Below are positions 45,601-52,866 of a stretch of DNA of 64,000 bases, in pieces. The notes below the pieces were generated by a model. That model was not told where the DNA came from and made no database searches. It saw only the letters and a list, made by a program, of their open reading frames with translations. The DNA comes from Polyangia bacterium (GTDB taxonomy: Bacteria > Myxococcota_A > Polyangia > Nannocystales > Nannocystaceae). Numbering within the stretch: the stretch's first letter is position 1; each line of letters begins with the position of its first letter. The translations under genes were made by a program, and so were the position numbers. Location: contig JAUIKS010000032.1 in assembly GCA_030430565.1 (NCBI GenBank), positions 62,001 through 126,000 of the forward strand, written 5' to 3'.

Positions 45601-47004
45601 TGTGTCGAAGAATCGACGTATAAAGCCGCAGTCGGCGCCCAGCGCCCCCAGGAGACTTGGGCAGGTGTTGGCGGAACTGCTTCGCGTCGTCGAGTCCAGC
45701 GACGGTGCGCATGAAAACAATTCCGGTGTATTTCGGCATAAGAACCCGTAGACAGTACCACTCCCGATCAACACGACACGACGGGCGCGCTGCGCATAAA
45801 CGACTTTCTCCTCCGGCTCGTTCGCACCACAGACGGCGAAGAATACACTCAACGTGACTATTGCGATGAGTAAGGCTGTCAGGAGAATCGGCCGCCACGG
45901 GACTCGTTCAAGCTTCGTGACGATAATCCGCTCCCCCAGTACGCGAGGATGGCAGAATATCTGGACGCCGGCCCACCTGTAGGTCGCAAACTCGCGATCG
46001 TAGATACGATCTTGCGCCGCGAGGAATGATGACTCGATTGTCTCGCCGAGGGCCAACCGCTCGTAGAGCGTTTCGGCGAAATTGATCGAGTCTTTGACTT
46101 TCAGCGCAAATCGGAACGCGATGACAACCGGGATCCCCATGCGATGCAACCGCTCGGCGATTCCCGAGATGAGGAATGAACGCGGGGTTTCGTCGGTGCC
46201 GCAGGCCGAGATCACGACTAACTTGAGAGTAGAGGCGTATTGCCCCAACTTCGTCTCGAGCGCGGTGGCGTCCACGCGCTCATCGCCGCTGGAGTCGGTC
46301 GTCTCCGCGTTGTCGTCAGTTCTCGTGAGCCAAAGGCTGTCTTTTTCTCCGTGGCATACGATGTGCAGAATATCGAACGGCTTGCCGGAATTCTTGCTAG
46401 CGCTGAGATGAGCAGTGAGAGATCCGAAGGACGCGTTCTCTAGTGTCTCGCTGTGAAGGTTCTTCGAGCGCCCGATAACCTTGGCGTGTTCGGCGCCCTC
46501 GACCTTATTTTCATTGTTCGCCCCGTTCGACCACGCGAGCAACACGCGGGCCGAACTACGAGCACGGATTGCGCGAACACGGCGTACTCGCGTTGTTTTG
46601 TAGTAGTAGTGAACGAGAACACTGCCTGGACTCCCCAGCAGTTCCGCGTCATCGGCCAAGTACGCGAGTTCCCACGCGACTCCATAGACCTCAGGGGTTC
46701 TCGAGCACACGCTGACGACAAATACTCCTGAGCCCGGCTTGTCATGCTCGATGCGACGCGACCGTATTTCGCCACCTACGTCTCCGATCAGCTGTTTCAG
46801 ATAGGTTGAGGTCGGTTTGCTCCCCTTGTCGAGCGCGTCGAAGTAGTCAGGCCAGTTTACGTGTGATCTTTGGTGCGCGTCACCGTCTGTATTGATCGCG
46901 TAGTCAGCGCTCACCTCCTCGATCATCGTGTTTGCTATAAGGTCTGTGCATCGATAGAAGTCGAGCTGGATCCCTGACTCTCGGTAGTTGTGCTCCGCCT
47001 CCAT
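42640..47004 (-). CDS. CHAT-domain caspase-like protease with TM anchor and large Cys-rich extracytoplasmic region (1454 aa)
   Basis: Residues about 90-360 form a CHAT (caspase-like) protease. The catalytic dyad is His218 in DILHIVCHGE and Cys268 in LVVISACGTDE, and the upstream YGVAWELAYL strand is typical of CHAT. A single transmembrane helix (about 371-392, ILLTALLIAIVTLSVFFAVC) follows. The remaining 1060 residues have many dispersed Cys, fitting a disulfide-rich extracytoplasmic region; its start, RRVVLIGSGTVYGFL, recalls phosphate-type periplasmic binding proteins. The protease would face the cytosol. TAGGAT lies 6 nt before the ATG. The gene is visibly AT-richer than its neighbours, suggesting transfer. 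No gasdermin-like target gene is adjacent. Confidence 0.8.
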   Translation of the reverse strand: MEAEHNYRESGIQLDFYRCTDLIANTMIEEVSADYAINTDGDAHQRSHVNWPDYFDALDKGSKPTSTYLKQLIGDVGGEIRSRRIEHDKPGSGVFVVSVCSRTPEVYGVAWELAYLADDAELLGSPGSVLVHYYYKTTRVRRVRAIRARSSARVLLAWSNGANNENKVEGAEHAKVIGRSKNLHSETLENASFGSLTAHLSASKNSGKPFDILHIVCHGEKDSLWLTRTDDNAETTDSSGDERVDATALETKLGQYASTLKLVVISACGTDETPRSFLISGIAERLHRMGIPVVIAFRFALKVKDSINFAETLYERLALGETIESSFLAAQDRIYDREFATYRWAGVQIFCHPRVLGERIIVTKLERVPWRPILLTALLIAIVTLSVFFAVCGANEPEEKVVYAQRARRVVLIGSGTVYGFLCRNTPELFSCAPSLDSTTRSSSANTCPSLLGALGADCGFIRRFFDTLRTFVTNNDFETMFIDSGSLTGIRATASYLYSGDTGGTRFEDPAVVAAASFDLVALSERAPDKLGPFTDGLTFVEVRLKHHDPLLSVLCGHDCEVSKELGKETWSCDALPKPWHFKLGAVTPYFENAGLIDLLIKRSAGAVDYWAPSKGSATAMSLERRWVSAIDSHGWNLSFIGPTHKVCRLKEGGTGWFWAGEGSQFRDDLHKVREDDACSPRTTGQFTKGRCLIAQQYESSERLDNMRPLNLYLRGKRRNDDKEVVFSPAVCKIVTSLLERLERRAKSDVASITEDFDCWSAPDVEHDGDTVTRSKLLRGAVGEYAMPDRVRCTDKRDLEALQKDYRRQRRAFHIEGGDGPKACIFKQGKRWENKTLPSESSGEAVNIYRLRRDYEQWEPTGQTGVAGDKRVIELTRHGGLRTSRGEKAIWITEKRHEGLRATAGWEAVDDELLKKIVTVPHPSGHKRNRLYPWERRDFAVKVGRTESPKCEWLKSSRSWKGLYAAFSPDEGCPEGEKPTETQKFYTISGTKVEVTREEEEERDGVRHHRSNVRYLDVNWPALSEDLEISGMFATASNVYFAPEGRPSVDEDTRTAEPSEWQLGTACSSYNLYSLPVSSVRNQILGDTTRVPLEPQVVSVSHGDKMRGLAPREVCSEPQSAEQMNSAFNWKWSENSDLLFEFAGVEAIEIDAAPVSSEDGVKIFKGWALISINILSKKDRETETDHEIARLDSVVLPVTLTECVGNRAFCSEIKLDWASAEWWKNPGVKINTGTRTFGYAVEKLSAEALILEKSRPTLYPEMNAGMNIKDGIKSYLYKPESELGFVLGKAGAVTLPGNVERLSSRRVKRVIDPLHGRVTDAFTGHGQQPWLVHYLWRSEKWRDHVNVKDDSIFRARDQQALEQLIRLKDIDGEVDCVIDIAPVGTGRQWSGATALPTARPTAPPEKEYILLVTDRYPETRLGFVEDLCGLSTTPEASVPATPTAPAAPGSSPP

Positions 47005-47249
47005 GCTCCAATCCTATCACCGCTTTCTCGAGGCAGCGCGGCACGATTATTGGTCGATCCCCAAGATTGGCGTCGCGTCATCGTAAGCGACGATGCGCGT
47101 CGGCGCTCGCCGGAGCGGCCGGCTCGCCGGAGCGGGCGGCGAGCGCGAGGTGCTTGTCTCGTTGGCTTCGAGGGTTCTCCAGCTAGCCCCCATTCGAGGA
47201 GCTGCGTTCGTTCAGCTGAACCGACTGGCGGTGGATGGCGGCGTGGGGG

Positions 47250-48026
47250 TTACTCAGACGCGCTCCTCACGAGCGAGAGCAGGCTCGGCAGCAGCACCCC
47301 GCCGACCATCGCCCCGATCGTGAGGACCGGGTCGTCTTGGATCGCCTGCTGCACACCCGCGTACAGCGAGGCGCCGCCGAGGTCGTCGAGCAGGTAGAGC
47401 GCGCCCTCGCCGATCGCGAGGCCGACCAGCGGGAGCAGCAGCAGGCTGACGAGCGTGGGCAGCCAGCGAAACGGCGTGGTCACGAGCCGCAGCGCCGGGA
47501 TGAACACCGAGCAGGCCGCGAGATAGTTCGGAAACCACATCACGAGGGTCATCATCCCGAAGTACTGCGCCCGCATCGCGAGGGGGGCGCCGTCGGGCGC
47601 CGCGGGATCGAGCGGGCCGATCGAGAGGTCCCAGGTCTGCAGCGCGACCACGCCGAGGTACGTGAACGCGAGGGTGAACGACCAGCGCACCGGGCGGGAG
47701 TCGATCTTCATCCACAGCGGGAGGTCGACGCTCGACTCGCCGTAGTCGATGCGGCCCTCGGCGTAGCCCTCGAGCATGAGCAGCGGGAAGGTCAGCAGCA
47801 GGATCGTGGGCGCGAGCTCGGGGGGCAGAAGCTGGGCGAGGTCCGGGAAGCGCGTCGCGATTGCGATCGCGTGCAGCAGCGCCGTGACGATGAACAGAGG
47901 CGCGAGCGCGAGCGGGCGGACCATCCCGGGGCGCGGGCCCTTCGGCGCGCTCGCGTTGTCGTCGTCGTCGTCGTCGTCGTCGTCGACATCGTCGACCTCG
48001 TCGCGCTCATCTTCGTCGTCGACCAT
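47250..48026 (-). CDS. Integral membrane protein with poly-Asp N-terminus (258 aa)
   Basis: ATG 48026 begins MVDDEDERDEVDDV and nine Asp in a row; the longer open frame upstream is Arg-rich and overlaps the methyltransferase gene, so it is rejected. Six or so hydrophobic segments follow (for example LALAPLFIVTALLHAIAIAT, LAPTILLLTFPLLMLEGYAE, LPTLVSLLLLPLVGLAIGEG). The layout resembles YIP1-like membrane proteins, but the match is not strong enough to name. The 245-bp gap to the CHAT gene shows no feature. Function unknown. Confidence 0.75.
   Translation of the reverse strand: MVDDEDERDEVDDVDDDDDDDDDNASAPKGPRPGMVRPLALAPLFIVTALLHAIAIATRFPDLAQLLPPELAPTILLLTFPLLMLEGYAEGRIDYGESSVDLPLWMKIDSRPVRWSFTLAFTYLGVVALQTWDLSIGPLDPAAPDGAPLAMRAQYFGMMTLVMWFPNYLAACSVFIPALRLVTTPFRWLPTLVSLLLLPLVGLAIGEGALYLLDDLGGASLYAGVQQAIQDDPVLTIGAMVGGVLLPSLLSLVRSASE
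47958..47984 (-). repeat. Trinucleotide repeat (GAC)9 encoding Asp9
   Basis: Nine identical Asp codons in a row near the N-terminus of the membrane protein. Unlike the other acidic repeats here, the DNA is pure, so slippage is possible. Confidence 0.9.
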
Positions 48027-48121
48027 CGGCCGATGATGACACGCCGACCCGCCGGCCGCGGGCGAGTTCGCGCGCGGCCGAGTTCGACAGCGGCGCGCGT
48101 GCACTCGGGGCGCGCTGATGG

Positions 48122-48814
48122 TCAGCGACGACCGGGTGTCTCGCTCGACCCGACGGCGGCGCGCGTGCGGATCCGGTACACGTCGCGTGGGCGCCCGTAG
48201 GCGAGGCGCTTGGCCCAGGTCGTCGGGTAGTCGCGCAGCGCCGCGAGCGGCACGCGCTCGACGACCGTGTCGGAGAAGCCCGCTTCGTCGTAGCGCGCGA
48301 CGAGCCCGCGCGCGTGGGCGTCGTCGAGGTTCAATATGTCCTCTTCGCCATGTTGATGTCCGCGGTCGCGGGCGCCGTAGGAGGCGACGAGCTCGAGGTG
48401 CGCGGCGGGTCGGCACAGCGCGCGCAGGCGCGCGAGCGCGGCGGGTCGCGGCTCGATGAGCCCGCGCAGCAGGCTGCCCCAGGGGAGGATGACGGTGACC
48501 CGATCGGCGCGAGCGCGGAGCGGACCGGGGAGGGCCTCGGCGGCCGCGACGACGAAGAGCAAATTCTCCACGCCGCCGCGTCTCGGCTTGCGCGCGGCCG
48601 CGCGCGCGCTGGCTCGCATCCCGTCGGCGTTGGCGTCGAGCGCGACGTACAGGCGCGCGGGGTCCCGCCGCGCCCAGCGGAGGGGGCCGCGCGCGTCGCC
48701 GGAGCCGAGGTCGACGTGGACCAGGCCCTCCCAGCGCGTGATCAGCTCATCGGCTTACGGGCCCCAGCGGGACGCGCGTCCGCGCGCGTCGAGGAGCTTG
48801 AACTCTCGCGTCAC
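48122..48814 (-). pseudogene. KamB/NpmA-like 16S rRNA methyltransferase gene with premature stop
   Basis: The product resembles the aminoglycoside-resistance 16S rRNA (A1408-type) methyltransferases KamB/NpmA: SAM motif VHVDLGSGDARGPLRWARRD, then RLYVALDANADGMRASARAA, VILPWGSLLRGLI and a closing TTWAKRLAYGRPRDVYRIRT. The likely start is GTG 48814 (VTREFKLLDARGRASRWGP), but codon 20 (48757-48755) is TAA, immediately followed in frame by ADELITRWEGLVHV. The first ATG after the stop (48619) lies beyond the SAM motif. So the gene is disrupted, misread at one base, or starts at an unusual CTG such as that in ADELI. Because the stop is TAA, selenocysteine is excluded. Confidence 0.65.
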
Positions 48815-48927
48815 GGCGGCGAAACCACGGGGGCGCGCTGACTATTTCTTGTCGCGCGGGGCGCCGCGATCGCGTCTGAGCACGATTTCGACAGCGCGGA
48901 TCCGAGGCTCGTCCCTACGGTAGCGCC

Positions 48928-50538
48928 ATGGATCGCCGCGTTATCCGCTGTCTCACCGCCTGTCTGGTTTTGCTCCCGAGCTGGGCCCTCGCCGCGCCGG
49001 GCGAATTCGTCGAGGACGAAGTGCAGGTCCTCCACACGCTCGAGGGGGAGGCCGAGGGGGATCAGTTCGGGTGGGCGGTCTCGGAGCTCGCGGACATCGA
49101 CGGCGACGGCGCGAGCGAGGTCATCGTCGGCGCGCCGAACCACAGCGAGGACGTCGAGAACAGCGGGCGCACCTACGTGTACTCGGGCGCCACGGGGGCG
49201 CCGCTGTTCAGCTTCTCGGGCGGGCCGGGGGGGACGCTGCACGGCTACGCCATGGCCGACGCCGGTGATGTCGACGGCGACGGCACCCACGACATCGTGG
49301 CGGGGGCGCCGGGGGACGGCGGGAAGGTGTTTGTGTACTCGGGCGCGAGCGGGGAGCAGCTGCACGAGCTCACGAGCGAGGGGATGCAGGGCTTTCTGGG
49401 CGCCGCGGTCTCGAGCGCGGGCGACGTCGACGAGGACGGCTTCGACGACGTGATCGTCGGCGCGCCGCTGTACCCCTCGTTGGGCGAGGACGGCGGGCGG
49501 GTGTACCTGTTCTCCGGCGCGAGCGGGCAGGTGATCCGCAGCTTCGACGCCGACGCGCCCGGGGCCAAGTTCGGCAGCGCGGTCGCCTACCTCGGCGACG
49601 TGGACGGCGACGACATCCCCGATCAGCTGGTCGGGGCGCGCGACGCCGGCGAGAGCATGGGCGGACGCGTCTACGTGTACTCCGGAGCCGACGGCGCGCT
49701 GATCGAGCCGATCATCGAGGCCGACGACACGGGGATGGATCTGGCGTGGTTCTTTGTCGCGGGCCTCGGTGATCTCGACGGTGACGACATCCCGGAGATC
49801 TACGCTGGCGACTTCGCGAACGCGGCGCGCGGGCAGGCGACCGGGCGCGCCTACGTGTACTCAGGCGCGACCCACGAGGCGCTGTTTACGTTCACGGGCG
49901 CGGGCGCGGGCGAGGGCATGGGCCCCGGGCGGCGCGGCGGCGACATCGACGGCGACGGCGTCCCCGACGTCGTGGCCTGCTCCTACAGCAGCAGCATCGG
50001 GGCGCCGTCCGCCGGTCAGCTCTCGCTGTTCTCCGGCGCCGACGGGTCGCTCCTGCGGACCATCACGAGCGCGCGCGAGGGCGAGACGCTGGGTTTCGAC
50101 GCGGTGACGCTCGGCGACGTCGACGGCGACGGGGTCGATGATCTCGCGGCCTCCGGCGCGACGCTCAACGTCGTCTACATCTTCTCGGGCGCGGTCACGG
50201 ACGGCGGCGAGACGGACGGGACGAGCGACACGAGCGACACCGGCGACACTGGGTCGACCGGCGACGGCTCGAGCAGCACGGGCGACGCGCCCGGCACGAC
50301 GAGCGGGGGCGGGAGCGACGGCGGGGGCGCGACGACGACTGCGGGACCGGAGCCGACGACGGGCGGCGAAGAGACGGGCGGCGGGATCGACAGCGCGACC
50401 GGAGGGGAGCAGGACGGCGCGGGCTGCAGCTGCCAGCAGATCACGACGCGGCGGGTCGCGATCCCGTGGTTGGTCGTCTACTCGATCTTGCTGGGCCTGA
50501 TGTTTTGGCGCCCGCGCGCGCGTCGACGTCCGCGGTAG
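48928..50538 (+). CDS. FG-GAP beta-propeller surface protein with MYXO-CTERM-like tail (536 aa)
   Basis: Secreted: MDRRVIRCLTACLVLLPSWA then LAAPGEF. Seven or so FG-GAP/integrin-alpha repeats follow, with Ca-binding loops such as DIDGDGASEVIVGAPN and DVDGDGTHDIVAGAPG, predicting a propeller. A Gly/Ser/Thr/Asp linker leads to GAGCSCQQ, a hydrophobic segment WLVVYSILLGLMFW and a terminal RPRARRRPR. This Cys-TM-Arg pattern is that of the MYXO-CTERM sorting tail, implying cell-surface attachment after processing. TACGGT lies 6 nt before the ATG. Probably adhesion or structural. Confidence 0.88.
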   Translation: MDRRVIRCLTACLVLLPSWALAAPGEFVEDEVQVLHTLEGEAEGDQFGWAVSELADIDGDGASEVIVGAPNHSEDVENSGRTYVYSGATGAPLFSFSGGPGGTLHGYAMADAGDVDGDGTHDIVAGAPGDGGKVFVYSGASGEQLHELTSEGMQGFLGAAVSSAGDVDEDGFDDVIVGAPLYPSLGEDGGRVYLFSGASGQVIRSFDADAPGAKFGSAVAYLGDVDGDDIPDQLVGARDAGESMGGRVYVYSGADGALIEPIIEADDTGMDLAWFFVAGLGDLDGDDIPEIYAGDFANAARGQATGRAYVYSGATHEALFTFTGAGAGEGMGPGRRGGDIDGDGVPDVVACSYSSSIGAPSAGQLSLFSGADGSLLRTITSAREGETLGFDAVTLGDVDGDGVDDLAASGATLNVVYIFSGAVTDGGETDGTSDTSDTGDTGSTGDGSSSTGDAPGTTSGGGSDGGGATTTAGPEPTTGGEETGGGIDSATGGEQDGAGCSCQQITTRRVAIPWLVVYSILLGLMFWRPRARRRPR

Positions 50539-50602
50539 CGAGGGCTGGGCAGCGCTGTAGATTCGGCAGCGCGCGTCGAAAACACGCCGTGATACGATGG
50601 AG

Positions 50603-50632
50603 AGACCTCGGGCGATCCCGAGGTCTTTCTTG
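50603..50632 (+). terminator. Strong hairpin followed by U-rich tail
   Basis: AGACCTCGGG CGAT CCCGAGGTCT forms a perfect 10-bp stem with a 4-nt loop, followed by TTCTTGAATTTT. It may terminate the FG-GAP gene. It also lies just after a TACGAT (50593-50598) that could be the -10 of the next gene, which would place the hairpin at the 5' end of that message. Confidence 0.6.
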
Positions 50633-50656
50633 AATTTTCTTACCAAGGATTACTCA

Positions 50657-52657
50657 ATGCAATTCGATCGGATCTGGCAGTGGCGCTTTGTCGCGCTCGG
50701 CGTGACCGCGCTGGCCCTCTCCACCTCGATCCAGGCCTGCGGCGACGCCGGCGGGCCGCTCGTCGACGGTGACGCGGCGTGGGATCGCCCGCCTTTTGAA
50801 CCCCCCGGAGGTGACGGCGAGCCCTTGGATGACAGCGGCGGCTACGACTCAGGCGGCAGCGCGACCGGCGGGGGCCCAGGCGGCACGACCGGCGGCGGCT
50901 ACAGCAGCGATGGCTACGGCGACGGAGACGGAGACGGAGACGGAGACGGCGACGGAGACGGCGACTACATGTGCCTCTCGGATATGAACGGCGCGTGTGA
51001 CCTGCACCCGAGCGCCTGCGAGCCCGCGCCGTTGCCGACGCCCGAGACAGACACAGACACCGAAACAGACACCGACACGGACACCGACACGGACACCGAA
51101 ACAGACACGGGCGGCTGGGACACGGATCCGGCGCCTTGCTGCGAAGATCCGAACTGCGGCTGCGACACCGGTCAGTGTCAGAATCTGCCGTGCCAGGCGG
51201 ACGCCTACTGCGACTGTCAGTGCCCCAGCGACCCTGACTGCGGGCCCGGGACCTGCAGTGATCTCCCCGCGCCGCCGCTCCCGCCCGTGATCTCGAACGA
51301 CCCGGCCGCGCAGGCGGCGATCGAGTGCCCGGACGCGAAGGATCCGGTGGTGCTGTACATGTCGAACGACGACAGCAACTCGCAGGCCTCGCCGGTGCTC
51401 GCGCGCCGCACGATCCACGAGGGCTACGTCGTCGACCCGTTCCGGGTGCGCGTCCACGAGTTCCTCAACTACTACGACCTCAGCTACGAGACGGTCACGG
51501 ACGCGCCCGCGCGCGTGGGCATGCAGATGCGTCGCATCAACCAAGAGATCGGCGAGTTCGCGCTGCTGCTCTACGCCCAGGGGCGGCATCGACCGAAGGA
51601 GGACCGTCGACCCATGAACCTGGTGTTCTCGCTCGACACCTCGGGCTCGATGTCGGGCGAGCCGATCGAGCTGCTCAAGGAGTCGATGCGCGCGACCGCG
51701 TCGGCGCTGCGCGAGGGCGACATCGTCTCGATCGTCGAGTGGAGCACCGTCCAGGCCGTGCTGATGGACTCCTACCCGGTCAGCGGGCCCGACGATCCGA
51801 TGCTGCTCAACATCGTCAACAACGTCGAGGCGGGCGGGGGCACCGACCTTCACGCCGGCCTCGTGACGGCCTACGAGCTGGCGAACGCGAACTTCTCGGA
51901 CGAGCGGATCAACCGCGTGGTGTTGATCAGCGACGGCGGCGCGAACACGGGGACCACCGACATCGACCTGATCGCCGCTGAGGCGGAAGACAGCGACGGC
52001 GAGGGGATCTACATGGTCGGCGTCGGCGTCGGTGAGTCCAGCGGATACCGCGATGACCTGATGGACGAGGTCACCGACGCGGGCAAGGGCGCGTACGTGT
52101 TCATCGACAGCGCGGCCGAGGCCCACCGGATGTTCGACGAGCGCTTCGTGCAGATCATGGACGTCGCGGCGCGCGACGTGCAGATGGAGGTCACGCTCCC
52201 CTGGTACTTCGCGATCAAGGAGTTCCACGGCGAGGAGTACAGCGCCGACCCGGCTGAGGTCGAGCCGCAGCACCTCGCGCCCAACGACACGATGAGCTAC
52301 CACCAGATCATTCAGGTCTGCGACCCCGCGCTGCCGGGCAAGAAGCACACGATCAAGGCGCGCGCGACCTTCGAGGACCCGATCTCGCGCGAGCAGATGA
52401 GCGACGAGCTGAAGATGCCGCTCGGGGAGCTGGTCACGACCGGCGCGGAGCAGCTCTACAAGGCCGACGTGATCGTCGCCTACGCGCAGTCGCTGATCGT
52501 GATCGGCGACCTCGTGCAGCAAGGCGAGCAGGACCAGGCGAAGGCGGTCGCAGACGCGATGGTCAGCTGGCTTGGCGACGCCATGGACGCGCTCAATGAT
52601 CCCGAGATCGCTGAGATTCGCGGGATCATGGAGGACTACGCGGCGATCCTGGGGTGA
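50657..52657 (+). CDS. VWA-domain lipoprotein, YfbK-like (666 aa)
   Basis: Start at ATG 50657 after an AAGGA ribosome-binding site; the upstream open frame runs through the hairpin. The signal ends STSIQACGD (lipid Cys28). Two low-complexity linkers, Gly-Asp (about 50921-50961) and Asp/Glu-Thr (51049-51111), flank Cys-rich segments with CxC pairs (CCEDPNCGCDTGQCQNLPC). The VRVHEFLNYYDLSYETVTD segment precedes the von Willebrand A domain, with MIDAS D327-T-S-G-S and the later ISDGGANTGTTDIDL. The order resembles YfbK-type proteins. A surface or periplasmic metal-ion-dependent adhesion role is likely. Confidence 0.85.
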   Translation: MQFDRIWQWRFVALGVTALALSTSIQACGDAGGPLVDGDAAWDRPPFEPPGGDGEPLDDSGGYDSGGSATGGGPGGTTGGGYSSDGYGDGDGDGDGDGDGDGDYMCLSDMNGACDLHPSACEPAPLPTPETDTDTETDTDTDTDTDTETDTGGWDTDPAPCCEDPNCGCDTGQCQNLPCQADAYCDCQCPSDPDCGPGTCSDLPAPPLPPVISNDPAAQAAIECPDAKDPVVLYMSNDDSNSQASPVLARRTIHEGYVVDPFRVRVHEFLNYYDLSYETVTDAPARVGMQMRRINQEIGEFALLLYAQGRHRPKEDRRPMNLVFSLDTSGSMSGEPIELLKESMRATASALREGDIVSIVEWSTVQAVLMDSYPVSGPDDPMLLNIVNNVEAGGGTDLHAGLVTAYELANANFSDERINRVVLISDGGANTGTTDIDLIAAEAEDSDGEGIYMVGVGVGESSGYRDDLMDEVTDAGKGAYVFIDSAAEAHRMFDERFVQIMDVAARDVQMEVTLPWYFAIKEFHGEEYSADPAEVEPQHLAPNDTMSYHQIIQVCDPALPGKKHTIKARATFEDPISREQMSDELKMPLGELVTTGAEQLYKADVIVAYAQSLIVIGDLVQQGEQDQAKAVADAMVSWLGDAMDALNDPEIAEIRGIMEDYAAILG

Positions 52658-52866
<209 letters not shown>

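Noticed and set aside
48755-48757. Selenocysteine or readthrough at the stop inside the KamB-like gene
   Set aside because: The codon is TAA, not TGA, and the aligned position is not a Cys site in the family as I know it.
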